Assembly (NCBI GenBank): GCA_947095535.1
Contig: OX352774.1
Coordinates: 114,083,996-114,147,995, forward strand
Source: Poecilobothrus nobilitatus
Lineage: Eukaryota > Arthropoda > Insecta > Diptera > Dolichopodidae
Reading direction: 5' to 3'
DNA: 64,000 bases
Under the pieces are notes generated by a model. That model was given only the letters and a program-made list of their open reading frames with translations, had not been told where the DNA came from and ran no database searches. A program made the position numbers and the translations under genes. Of the stretch, positions 1 to 11,620 are shown piece after piece. Each line of letters begins with the position of its first letter. Positions within the stretch are counted from its first letter, which is position 1.

Positions 1-722
1 CTACATTTTTTCTAAAAAGAAATGTCCTTTCTTAAAAATTTTACACTCTACAAATTTTAAATATCTATCTATTAAATGTCTATTTAAGTTTAATTCGTGT
101 AATTTTAGCATATATGAGAGGCGAACATTTTAGGTGCAAATAACATAAAATTTAAATGAGGGATTCTCAAAATTATACTATTTGACTCAAAAAGGCCTAA
201 TAATATTTTTATCGTTTGACATTTTTAGAATCAAAAAATGTTCAGTAGAACTTGAATTATAACTGTATGCTTTTTCGAACTTTTAGGCTCTAAAGATCTG
301 TTAAAGATTAGGCTATATAAATAAGTTATTCTAGAAGTCCAATTTCTTTTTATGATATCATTTTACTATCAAAGTTTCAAACGGCTGCAGATGGACAGAA
401 AAAGTAAAACTAATAAGCAAATTTTATAAATAAAATTCTTAAAGAATGTTCAAAAAAAGGGGAAAAGCTAAAAATGTTTAATTCGGAAAAACTGTCAGTG
501 TGCACAGTGTGGAGTATATTTCTTTTGTATTACGTCAAATAGTCGTGAAAGAAAATAAAATAGGAAAAAAAGTAATATCCAATTACAGCCCCTTGGTATA
601 TTATCAATATTAATTATTTATAATTTAGTAATAATATTCACCCATAATGCTCCCTAGCAACCGAAAGTTTTGAATTTATAAAGACGTTACTGAAAAAAAA
701 TTAAATTTAAATTTATTAAAAA
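1..722. other. AT-rich spacer, no gene seen
   Basis: No open frame of note, no RNA gene and no element end could be recognised. The segment stops where the 3' terminus of a decayed Helentron-like copy begins. Composition is typical of the window background. Confidence 0.6.
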
Positions 723-1312
723 ACGAGGAAGAGTGAGTGTCGAGTATATACTGTGTCAACTCTAGGATACTCGTAGGAACAAAATATATGTTGCTCCATA
801 AAATTTAATTTGTTTTTAAAAAATTGAAGATATCTGACTTAATTATGTGTCGAGTTATATTAATTTTGTGAATTTTGAAGATGAATGACAGCTACTCGAA
901 CCAGTTGCCTCGAACAAACCAAATTGCACACAAGTTTTTGTTATAAAATTTGATCATTTTTAACAAAATTTAAAATACCTGTAGCTTTAATAGAGATTAA
1001 ATAATTTCCATATAAAGAAAGAGCTTATATTATGGCATCTTTTCGAACCTTACGGTTGAACGAGCTTGAATTCAATAGCGAAACCAACAAATTTAGTAGA
1101 AAAGGGAAATGGTAAAAATTTCAGAATCCTAGCACCTTTAGTTTTTGAAATATCGTGCTGACGGACAGCTGACGAATATGACTTAATCGACTCAGAATTC
1201 GATCCTGAGCAAAAATATATATAGTTAAATAGATATGTATACTTTGCCATATCTGTGTCACAAATGTAATGGCAAATTTATTATACTCTGAGAACTACGT
1301 TCATACGGGTTT
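723..1312 (-). mobile_element. Decayed Helentron-associated element, family B
   Basis: The left side (element 3' end) reads ACGAGGAAGAGTG, followed by a GTGTCAACTCTAGGATACTC block, the same terminal layout as the better copies at 1571 and 40541. The right side (element 5' end) keeps a block resembling GTAATGGCAAATTTATTATA and a degenerate TTCATACGGGT. The (GTCC)n microsatellite is reduced to a short GACGGACAG remnant near 1158. The interior is strongly diverged from the other family-B copies and the internal tandem repeat is absent. The 66-residue open frame on the minus strand at 1050-1250 lies inside it and is not credible coding. Identity rests on shared ends and block order, so this is an old non-autonomous copy with no coding capacity. 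Confidence 0.75.
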
Positions 1313-1570
1313 AATAAGCCTTTTAAAAATTTTGCCAATTTTGAATTAAGAACGTCAGATTTTAAAAGTAAAATCTAAAATTTTAAAAGGATCTTATATA
1401 TAAATATTATGAATAATAGGAATAGAGAGTCAATGTTAAAAATAATACCAGAAAAATTAATTTAATTTTTTTTTTCATTCAAATTTTCAATTGCTTTGTA
1501 ATTATGCGGTTTTTTTTTTCCTATGAAACTAAAGAGTGGATAATAAAATTTTAGTTGAATTTAATGTAAA

Positions 1571-2859
1571 ACGAGGAAGAGTGCAGTAGAGTAGACTGTG
1601 TCAACTCTGGGATACCCGTATGAACGTAATATATCCTGTTTCTATAAAACTTGATCATCTTTTAAAAACATTCAGATGTTTTAGTACCGAACTACAGAGA
1701 TATATTTATGTAAATTGTGGAGTTGTATGACAGCTACCTGAATCTATTGCTCCTAGCTTCATTAAGTTCCAAGAGGTGCAAGAAGCCTGAACCGGCTGCT
1801 CTAGACCGACCAAATTTTACAAAAGTTGTTGGCCTATAACTCGACACCTGTTTACTAAATTTCAGGTTCCTAGCTTCAATAGACACTGAGTTATTCTCAT
1901 TTAAACGGAGAAGTTGTATGGCAGCTACCCGAACCCGCGGCACCACCACAACCAAATTTTACAAAAGTTGTTGCCATAAAACTTGATCATCATTTGCAAA
2001 ATTTCAGACGCTTAGCTTCATTACGTTCCAAGAGGTGCAAGAAGCCTGAATCGGCTGCTCTAGACCAGCCAAATTTTACAAAAGTTGTTGGCCTATAACT
2101 CGACACCTCTTTACTAAATTTCAGGTTCCTAGCTTCAATAGACACTGAGTTATTCTCATTTAAACGGATAAGTTGTATGGCAGCTACCCGAACCCGTCGC
2201 ACCACCACAACCAAATTTTGCAAAAGTGGTTGCCATAAAATTTGATCATCATTTGCAAGATTTCAGACGGCTAGCTTTATTAAGTTCGAAGAGGTGCAAG
2301 AAGCCTGAACCGGCTGCTCTAGACTAACCAAATTTTACAAAAGTTGTTGGCCTGTAACTCGACACCTCGTTACTAAATTTCAGGTTGCTAGCTTCAATAG
2401 ACACTGAGTTATTCTCATTTAAACGGAGAAGTTGTATGGCAGCTATCCGAACCCGCCGCACCACCACAACCAAATTTTACAGAAGTTGTTGCCATAAAAC
2501 TTGATCATCATTTGCAAAAGTTCAGAAACCTAGCTTGAATAGATACTGACTTATTTCTATATAAAGATAGAAGTTGTATGGCAGCTACTCGATCCCGCCG
2601 ACCGAAAATGTTGGATTTAAATAGCAAAACTAACAATTTTGCAAAAGTGCCGTAAAAAAAATTTCAGCCTCCTAGCTCCTTTATTTTTTGAGTTATCGTG
2701 CGGACGGATGGACGGACGGACGTACATGGCTTAATCGACTCAGAATTCGATTCTGAGCCGATCCATACCTTTGACACTATATCTAGCTCGACTCCTTTAA
2801 GGTGTCACAAACGTAATGGCAAATTTATTATACCCTTGAACATAGTTCATACGGGTATA
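1571..2859 (-). mobile_element. Helentron-associated element (DINE-1-like), family B, with 3 internal tandem repeats
   Basis: Non-autonomous rolling-circle-type element read on the minus strand. Its 5' end (right side, to 2859) has the hairpin-forming pair TATACCCGTATGAAC and CAAGGGTATA, then AATAAATTTGCCATTACG, then a GTCC-type microsatellite seen on the plus strand as GGACGGATGGACGGACGG near 2700. The 3' end (left side) has the subterminal inverted repeat TACGGGTATCCCAGAGTTGA and ends CTTCCTCGT. The middle (about 1734-2530) holds three copies of a ~259-bp module; the landmark CTAGCTTCATTAAG falls near 1753, 2012 and 2271. Terminal logic (no target duplication, insertion between T and T) matches what is known of Helentrons and DINE-1/INE-1. 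No protein is encoded; the two 73-77-residue open frames are by-products of the repeated module. Confidence 0.85.
1734..2530 (-). repeat. Internal tandem array, ~259-bp unit x 3
   Basis: Each unit carries, in plus-strand order, a CTAGCTTCATTAAG-like block, AGAGGTGCAAGAAGCCTGAA, CCGGCTGCTCTAGAC, a TAACTCGACACCT block, CAATAGACACTGAGTTATTC and a GTATGGCAGCTA block. Landmarks repeat at about 1753, 2012 and 2271. Units differ by scattered substitutions, suggesting an old duplication. Single or partial units are present in the family-B copies at 29496 and 36395, so the amplification is copy-specific. Confidence 0.85.
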
Positions 2860-2951
2860 ACGAGGAAGAATACAGTTGACTTTGTCAACTCTTAGATACC
2901 CGTACGAACCGTTAGTATGTTCACAGCCTGTCACTCTGCTTACAATATTAT

Positions 2952-4441
2952 TATACCCGTACGATAGGATCGGGTATAATAAAATTACTCCTCCGTTTGT
3001 AACACCTCGAAATAAGCGAGCTAGATATACCTTCAAAGGTATGGATCGGATCAGAAAAAAATTCTAAGACTTTTGAGCCATGTCCGTCCGTCCGTCCGTC
3101 CGTCCGTCAGCACGCTAACTCAAAAACTAAGAAAGCTAGAATCTTGAAATTTACAAAAAATATTCTTACATGAATTTGTAGGTTCCCAATTTTTTTTGGT
3201 TGAGTTTGGACCAAGCCTTAGGGTAGCTCTCGAACACCTAACTTTTAGATCCCCACATTTTTTTTGCAATAGAGCTATGAAATTTTAACCACTGATAGAT
3301 CTCACAAAAATATTAATTTTATTTTTTATAACATTCTTTTGTAGCCCCACCCGTTACGGAGCTACAGCTCCCCAAAGGTTCAAAAAAGCTCCATATTTAA
3401 ATTATTATAGCACAAGTTGTATAAGGTATATCTTCATTTTGAAAACGCCAAATGATTACTACTTTCATTAGCTTTAAAACTGTATATACAATAAATATAT
3501 AATTTTGGCATACGGTGTCTTTATTTACCGTTATGCAAAACTCAAATTTTGCAAAATTCTTTAACCCTTCCATCTTCTAAACGGTTAAAGTTGGAAACTT
3601 AAAATTTTGACAGAAGTTAGATCTTTGAAAATTAGTATGAGTCATTTCAGAAATTTTTTTTGTATCACCCCCCGTTTAGGAGCTGTAAGGGGTCAAAAAC
3701 TGAAAATTTCCTATTTTTAAACACCTGTAACTTGAACACCTGTTAAAATTTTTTTGAAGTAATACACAAAAATTAAAGCTTCAACATTATTCTCTTATTT
3801 CTGTTAACAACTTTTTTTAATAATATAGGGTTACTTTATAATTGACGAAAGTGTTACTTGATTTTTTCAAATTTTCTAACAAATTTCTTTAACGAATTTT
3901 TTCCATTTTATTTTACTCGATAATTTGAAATTGTTGAGGATATAATGCGTAGTACAAAAAAATGTAATTAAATAAACAACATAACGGTTGCTTGAAGAAT
4001 TTTTATTTATATGATATTGATATATATACATACTTATATAATATCATGTTTATTTACATATCGTATATGTCACTAGTGAATGAATGATAAGAGTATAGAT
4101 GTATATTATATAGCGCCGTATTTACATACATATATGTATTTTATTGTACTTATAAGAAATTTTTCTGTCAATGGAATATTTAAATATAATATAATATAAT
4201 ATTTAAAATTATATTTACTGTTTTGTACTTAGTAAATTTAATATACATTTACCGCTTAGTATTAAATGGTACTATAGAATATTTGAAAAAGTTTTGGATT
4301 GATAATCGTTATGTGAAAGGTTAGAATCTGCTTTTGAAGAATGTACATATAAACATATAGTTTGAATATATGTACAACCCATAGTTCTAGAAATTATAAA
4401 ATTCACCCAAATTATTTTAAAATACTAAAATATTAAAAAAA
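2952..4441. repeat. Left arm of ~1.49-kb inverted repeat
   Basis: The reverse complement of 4532-6016 follows this arm almost base for base, with a few local differences: for example near 3173-3186 the left arm reads TACATGAATTTGTAGG where the right arm reads (on this strand) TGGGAGTAATTTGTAGG. The spacer between arms is only ~90 bp (4442-4531). The arms are bodies of two oppositely oriented family-A elements. Confidence 0.9.
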
Positions 4442-4532
4442 TAATATTGTAAGCAGAGTGACAGGCTGTGAACATACTAACGGTTCGTACGGGTATCTAA
4501 GAGTTGACAAAGTCAACTGTATTCTTCCTCGT
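2952..4532 (+). mobile_element. Helentron-associated element (DINE-1-like), family A, full plus copy
   Basis: The 5' end TATACCCG (2952-2959) pairs with CGGGTATA (2971-2978). It is followed by a conserved leader (CTCCGTTTGTAACACCTCGA), the (GTCC)n microsatellite at 3082-3109, then a ~1.3-kb AT-rich body without coding. The 3' end has the subterminal inverted repeat TCGTACGGGTAT (4485-4496), complementary to the 5' ATACCCGTACGA, then a hairpin GTTGAC-AAA-GTCAAC (4503-4517), and terminates 15 bases later in CTTCCTCGT. This order (subterminal inverted repeats, GTCC microsatellite, 3' hairpin, insertion between T and T without target duplication) is what is described for Helentron-associated DINE-1/INE-1 elements; assignment is by structure, not database search. 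Confidence 0.88.
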
Positions 4533-6016
4533 TTTTTTAATATTTTAGTATTTTAAAATAATTTGGGTGAATTTTATAATTTCTAGTACTATGGGTTGTA
4601 CATATATTCAAACTATATGTTTATATGTACATTCTTCAAAAGCAGATTCTAACCTTCCACATAACGATTATCAATCCAAAACTTTTTCAAATATTCTGTA
4701 GTACCATTTAATACTAAGCGGTAAATGTATATTAAATTTACTAAGTACAAAACAGTAAATATAATTTTAAATATTATATTATATTATATTTAAATATTCC
4801 ATTTACAGAATAATTTCTTATAAGTACAATAAAATACATATATGTATGTAAATACGGTACTATATAATATACATATATACTCTTATCATTCACTCACTAG
4901 TGGCATATACGATATGTAAATAAACATGATATTATATAAGTATGTATATCAATATCATATAAATAATAAAAATTCTTCAAGCAACCGTTATGTTGTTTAT
5001 TTAATTACATTTTTTTGTACTACGCATTATATCCTCAACAATTTCAAATTATCGAGTAAAACAAAATGGAAAAAATTCGTTAAAGAGATTTGTTAGAAAA
5101 TTTGAAAAAATCAAGTAACACTTTCGTCAATTATAAAGTAACCCTATAGTATTAAAAAAAGTTGTTAACAGAAATAAGAGTATAATGTTGAAGCTTTAAT
5201 TTTTGTGTATTACTTCAAAAAAATTTTAACAGGTGTTCAAGTTACAGGTGTTTAAAAATAGGAAATTTTCAGTTTTTGACCCCTTACAGCTCCTAAACGA
5301 GAGATGATACAAAAAAAATTTTTGAAATGACTCATACTTATTTTCAAAGATCTAACTTCTGCTAAAATTTCAAGTTTCCATCTTAAACCGTTTAGAAGAT
5401 AGAAGGGTTAAAGGATTTTGCAAAATTTTACTTTTGTATAACGGTAAATTAAGACACTGTATGCCACAAATATATGTTTATTGTATATATACTTTTAAAG
5501 CTAATAAAAGTAGTAATCGTTTGGCGTTTTCAAAATGAAGATATACCTTATACAACTTGTGCTATAACAATTTAAATATAGAGCTTTTTTTAACCTTTGG
5601 GGAGCTGTAGCTCCGTAACGGGTGGGGCTACAAAAAAAAGTTAGTAAAAATAAAAATAAAATTTTTGTGAGATCTATCAGTAGTTAAAATTTCATAGCTC
5701 TATTGCAAAAAAAATGTGGGGATCTAAAAGTTAGGTGTTCGAGAGCTACCCTAAGGCTTGGTCCAAACTCAACCAAAAAAAATAGGGAACCTACAAATTA
5801 CTCCCAAAATATTTTGTGTAAATTTCAAGATTCTAGCTTTCTTAGTTTTTGAGTTAGCGTGCTGACGGACGGACGGACGGACGGACATGGCTCAAAAGTC
5901 TTAGAATTTTTTTCTGATCCGATCCATACCTTTGAAGGTATATCTAGCTCGCTTATTTCGAGGTGTTACAAACGGAGGAGTAATTTTATTATACCCGATC
6001 CTATCGTACGGGTATA
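4532..6016. repeat. Right arm of ~1.49-kb inverted repeat
   Basis: Partner of 2952-4441. High similarity between the arms indicates that the two copies were near-identical when they came together, or have been homogenised since. A read-through transcript would form long double-stranded RNA. Confidence 0.9.
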
Positions 6017-9000
6017 AAGAACTTTCCTTAAAAACTGAACTTAGTTCTCGTAGTCTTACTATCACATTCTTAAAACTTAAAACCTAAAGGTAACAACTGT
6101 CTCCTCTGAATTACACAATTTACTTAGGACAACTTACATTCAATGCTAGTAATTTATATCACAATAATTAATATGGTAATTTTAAATAAATAATTTTTGT
6201 ACAAGATAATAGATGGAGCACAAGTACAGAATTTTTATTACATAATCTTGTACAATAGTTACTGTTACATATTATTTTAGTACAAAATAAAAGTGATTTA
6301 TAGGGGATGATGTGTACTCCTTGTTATAACATAGTAATGTAAAGGAAAAAGAAAAGTTTAGGTTAACACTTATTTTAATAACTTGATAGATGAAAAACCA
6401 AGACACATACCATAAAGCTTAGGTTTTTCCTAATTCCTAATATTCATTTTCTTTCAAAATTATGAAATTTAAAAGTAATTAATTTATGTTTTATGCCAAA
6501 AATACAAAGAACCTTTCAATAGAAATGGTTATCTAAATTTTAAAAGTTGTATTGGTATTTTTATAGAATACATTTTAGTCCTTATTGTGTTTAAACACAA
6601 TATTCTTATGGTACACCAACCCAAATATTTAATTTTATCAGATAAATTTCTGGTATTGATTTTATATAATTTTTTTTCCCATACAATTATTCTTCATTGT
6701 TTAAAGAATTCCTTAGTATCCATTATTAAGTGATCCATTATTATGTTGGTTTTTATGAATTTTAATGAATGCATCAGATTCTTGCGACAAAAACATGACT
6801 CAAATTAAACAGGATTCCATATTAAAAGGGTTATACATATATAACTTTGTTTTTTATTTTTTTTTTTTTTTTCATTACTCATTAACATATTTTGGAATTC
6901 CAATACCATTGTCTCTATATGATGCAGCTTAAGCTCTTCTATTTTATCGAAAAAAAGAAAAATTTGAATTTTCCTTTTTGTTTTATTTTAGCTGCTGATG
7001 CAAATATGTCTTGAGTCTCACTGGTATGCAGTTTTATGATTATGTATTATGTTATCAATTATAATGGAACATTGAATATAATAGAAGAAATAAGTAGGTA
7101 ACGTTATAGTAAAGTTGATGTGATGTGGTCTTATCATCAACTAATTTCAAAATACAAACAAAAAACAAAAAAAAAAGTGGGAAATTGTGAATAAGGTTAG
7201 TTTTTTTTTAAATGTTGGCATATGGAAATTTGTACATTTTGCATAATAATCTTTCAAATTGATTTTCTAAAAATTTTATCAAAAAGTCAGAAATTGAGAA
7301 GAGTAAATTTGAATAATTTAAAAATTTATAGCATTTTGTTTTTAGGAAAAAATCAAAAACCCTTCGCTCTTATACATTATTATGCCTTCCGAAAATCTGA
7401 ATTTTTAAAACTTTAAATTCTAAAAAATTGTAGGAAAAAAATGTATAATATAGAAATTTTACATTACTCTTTAAATCGGCTTTCAGAAATATTTTATTTT
7501 ATGATTTATTTCCGTTTTTCATGATTTCGAATACAATTTCACTCTTTTAAGTAAAAAACTCTTTCCCCTTAATCCTCATATAAGTTATTATACCATATAA
7601 ATAAGATTATAATGTTCTTTTCATTATTTTGGTGGGTAAAAAAAATTTCAAACCTCAATTCAAGAATTGAGAAGAAGGAATCGGAGGAAGTCAAAAATTT
7701 CTTGTTGTCTTTTTAATTATTAATAATTTCTTAAAGAACAACAAAATTTCCAACATTTTAACTTACAAACTTGTGATATTCATCAGTTCAATTTTTTGTA
7801 GAAACGGTGGTAAACATCAAAAGTCACTCAAAGGGACTGCACGAGGTTCCTCTCGAGGTAGTGTTGGTCTCTAATCAACCCAAACCATCTTCTTTAAAAT
7901 CAAACTTTAGAATAAGTTCTTTAATATATAATAATATAATGTACAGCTTGATTTTGTGGAAGAGAATGAGGGAAGGATTACTTGGGAAATTGGATTTGGA
8001 ATAATTGGGATTATAGAGAATGAAGGGAAAAAACATTTTAAGGGAAAATAAATAAAGGTTTAAAAATTTTCAATATTTTCGCTTTTATTACAGATACACA
8101 GTTTTATTACAGTATTTTCGTGATTTGGGATTGGAAATAAAATTTAGATCTTCTATGTCATGGTAATCCCATATGTATAAAATCATCGATGATCATCGTC
8201 AGCTATAATAATCAACTACATATTTCAAAAATTCCAAATTTAAGTTTACACAAGTTCTATTATTTACAAAATTACAATCGTATAAAGGAGGTGTGCGAGA
8301 CAGTAGTATTACAGTAGACAGTATTTATTGACGGTTGCCGAATTTTTTGTCAAACAATTGAAGTGTTTTAATGATAATGTTTTCTTTAGAGTTTTAATAT
8401 TTTTTTCAATCTGGCAATGCTGGGGCATATTATTCCTTTTTGCTTTACTGCTTTGCTTTTAAGTAAACCACAATTTATAGGATTTGATACTATTCGGCAA
8501 ATGCAAAAAATGATAAAATGCAAAACGCCAAAGTTGTTGAATCAAGTCAATATTGAATCCAAATAATGTCAATGAAGTAATATAAAGTAGCAACTGTAGT
8601 AGCAAATATGCAACTAAATGATATAGTCACTAATTTTTTTTTTAAATAAATGCTCTCAAAAATCAAAATACAAGTGTGTTGGCATATATCCGGGAAAATG
8701 CTTAACAATAATGAAAATTTATTTTTAAAGATAAAAAAAAAAACAGATTTAATACTACTAAGGGATGAGTCCTGAAATTTATTTAATTTTAAATTAAATA
8801 CAAATTTATTTTTTAAAGACTTTTTTGTTTATGAGAACAGAATTTAGTCTTGTAATAACAAGAATTTTTATTACCTAAATGATAATTTAAATTACTGTTA
8901 AAAATATGCGTAACAAAAACAATGAAACATTCTAGTAATACATCATTCTTAATAGAAGATTATAATTTTTTTTTTTCTTTTTTTTTTTTCATTTATAAAT

Positions 9001-11494
9001 TATCATTTTATATACTAGATACATTATAATATTAGCATAGATATTCTTTAGTTTTTTTTTCTTTTTAGGTTTTATAAATTTGTTCTTATGAAAATTCCTT
9101 CCCGGACTTATAAAAGTCGTAAATTTTTATTGAAGTCTTTGACTAAATAAAAATTATATTTTCTTCTACATGAAATTTTATTCTAAAACGTTATTATGCG
9201 ACATTACGACACATTTTTATTAGGAAAAATTTTCTTATTACAAAAAAATTCAAAATTTTTACGATCTTTTCTATTTTTATGATTTGTAAAATATTCCCAG
9301 CCTCCTTTAGATTTTTATTTTATGTTTTTGTTATTTTTTTAGGAGAAATGAAATATCGCTAGTTTTATGAGCTCCAATCCATTCATTAGCATAAGAATTT
9401 GTTTCTTTTTTTCTGCTCTTGTAAAATAACAAAAGAATGAAAATTTTTATATTATCCTTACGTTTCTTTTTATTGGGATAGTTGTTTTTTTTTTAAAGCT
9501 AAATCTTTAAAATTGTTTTCTTTTTATTTCATTTTAAGAACATATAGCAAAAGTGCCTAATTGGAGTAGGGGTGGAGTCTTCTGTACTATACTTCTTGAA
9601 ATTCTAAACGGAATTTATTACAATACTTTTATTGATATGCATTCAATTAACATATGAGTTCCCAATAATTAATTTATTCAACTAATTTTACTGAAAAATT
9701 TCACCATTTTACACATTTTGTTAAAAGGAAGGATCTACATCTCTCTATTGTTACTTAACCCTATTTTTCTTCTTCTTGCACATTATATCCTAATTTGACA
9801 AAGACGTTGAAAAAATTAGTGGTGCTTGGTGAAAAATAATATGTTGCTGATTGCATGCACTGAAGAAAATCTTCCTATAGAATGTCAGTTGAATCAAAAT
9901 GTTTAGGAGACAGTATTTGCCTCTATTAATGTTACAGAAAAGCACTTTAATTTCTTGAAGTAGGTTTAAAAAAATTATTTTATTGAAATATTTTTATATA
10001 AAAACAATTCTTTTGTTTTTTTTTTTTTTTGTTTTTATTTAATTTTTCTATTTGATCGTTTAAATGATTTTAATTATTTTTATTTAAATTTTAATTCTAA
10101 CTTTACATTGATTTTAGAAACTTTTCAAAATATTTTTATTATATCTGTACCAACTATAACTCAAAGATCTTTCAAAATTGTTTCTTCATTTGCAACGCAT
10201 AAAATATAGACAAATAGACTCAAATACATGAATTGGATCAAAAACTAATAAAAGCAGAGCGACCTGAGGTTGGTAGAGTGAGCAATACCTCTCCCCTAGC
10301 CAGAGTGAACTATATGCAAAATAATTTAAAAACTGTTTGTAGGTTTCCAAATATTTTAGAATTGAGATCGTAAAGGACCTTCCGAATAGATATGGCGCTT
10401 TTAATAAATAAGTTTTTATTTAAAAAGTTGCGAGTGAAAATAGACGATTATAGACAGAGTGGTAGTACATTAAACACTTTATTGGGTTCGTAAGGGTATT
10501 GTAAAACTAACAACGGAAAATATTTATTATTCTTCATTTTTTTTTCATTTTTTCATTAGTACAATACCGAAGTTTAATAACATTCTTTTTTGTATCCTCA
10601 TACCTCGATAAAAGTAATTTTAACAACTTCCGATTGCAAAAAAAAATTTGTTTTGGCTTACAAAATTTACTTCTAAATCTATAGAAATCTCTAGTAGAAA
10701 ACTAAGCATATAATACCAATCTTCTACGAAGCACACGAATTTTGAGCTGCCACACGCTTTTGATCTTTGATTTATATGGAAATTTCTAATTTCAATTATT
10801 GGATCTATTTTAGAAGTAAAAAGAAATCTGAAATCTGAGTTCAGTTTTTTTTCCTAATTTAAGACCAAATAGAGTTAGTATTTGCGAAAAAGGATAAGCA
10901 AATTAACAAAAATTATCTGACTCATTACGTAATGGTTAAATCGCCACCCTTTCGGAGGGTCTTTCGGAAAAAATTAGTAGAAATTTTATATTTTGTAATA
11001 ATAATAACAGATAATTCAGTGAAGCTGCCTTTGTTTACATCATGCAGGAGTGTGTTATATACTAATCACTGATAGCAAAATAGAAATAATAAAAGACGTA
11101 TTCATTGTTTTCTTATAGTTTCACTCTCGAATTAAATGTTTTCGTATCCTTGTCTTATCCTTCGAATTCTTTGCATAAAGCTAAATTTGGTTTTAACTAT
11201 TGGAATAGAAAAGTCTCTATGTGGTATTACAATGGACCAAATACGGTCTAAATGTGCCTTTTTGGCAACCACTTTAAGTTAACTTAAACTAATCTTATTC
11301 TATCCTCTCCTATGACTACTGTCTTATCATAATCCATAGCCAATGAACTGTGTTAATAGTTGAGGTTTTCATTTCATTATATGTAGTCCATAAGAATCTG
11401 ACACTATCAAGGCAGTATTCTTGGTATCTTTAGAAGATTTCCAAATTCTTAATATTTCTATATTTCGAAACATTTTTTTATGCAACGTATTCCT
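6017..11494. other. AT-rich spacer, no gene seen
   Basis: Contains only background sequence with homopolymer runs (for example T-runs near 6855, 8966 and 10016). Short open frames at 7222-7416 and 7807-8004 have no recognisable domain. A faint TTCGTAAGGGTATTG near 10485 resembles the 3' subterminal repeat of the Helentron-like elements but has no supporting flank. A slightly GC-richer patch at 10255-10315 is unidentified. Confidence 0.55.
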
Positions 11495-11620
11495 ATAGTT
11501 TCGAAATGGGTGGGGCTACATAGAAAAGTTATTTCATAATATTAATTTTTTAAAGAAGTCTATCCGTTGTTAAAGTTAGTTCATCTTGATCCATCTTAAA
11601 CAATGTATAGCTTTATTAAC
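11495..11620 (-). mobile_element. Small decayed fragment of family-A Helentron-like element
   Basis: The block GGGTGGGGCTACA followed by an AAAAGTTATTT stretch, a TTAATTTTT stretch, GTCTATC and a GTTGTTAAAGTTAG block matches, in order, the minus-strand body of the family-A element near 5620-5700 (GGGTGGGGCTACAAAAA, AGATCTATC, AGTAGTTAAAATTTC). No ends are preserved. Confidence 0.55.

Larger units (their letters stand above)
2860..6016 (-). mobile_element. Helentron-associated element, family A, minus copy split by a plus copy
   Basis: The minus copy is in two pieces. Its 3' end (2860-2951) carries the terminal ACGAGGAAG, the hairpin GTTGACTTTGTCAAC and the subterminal repeat ATACCCGTACGAA. 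The remainder with its 5' end (4533-6016) ends in CGGGTATA ... CGTACGGGTATA and holds the (GGAC)n microsatellite near 5864-5887. Between the pieces sits the plus copy 2952-4532. Joining the pieces across one T-tract recovers the junction seen in the uninterrupted copy at 15867 (CAATATTA followed by seven T). Body sequence matches that copy throughout. The left end abuts the 5' end of the family-B element at 2859 with no bases between. No coding potential. Confidence 0.85.

Noticed and set aside
1734..2223. Two similar 73-77-residue minus-strand open frames (also at 36829-37053)
   Set aside because: They are the same internal module of a non-coding element. Openness comes from few stops in one frame; start context and length vary between copies and there is no known domain.
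3082..3109. (GTCC)n tract considered as a stand-alone microsatellite
   Set aside because: It recurs at the same internal position in all good Helentron-like copies, so it is part of the element.
2690..3110. Possible CRISPR-like or regularly spaced repeats
   Set aside because: The repeats are microsatellite units and element termini, with no regular unique spacers; the window is eukaryotic in character.
10255..10505. Possible decayed Helentron-like 3' end (TTCGTAAGGGTATTG)
   Set aside because: Only about 15 bases resemble the subterminal repeat; no hairpin, CTCGT end or body match was found.
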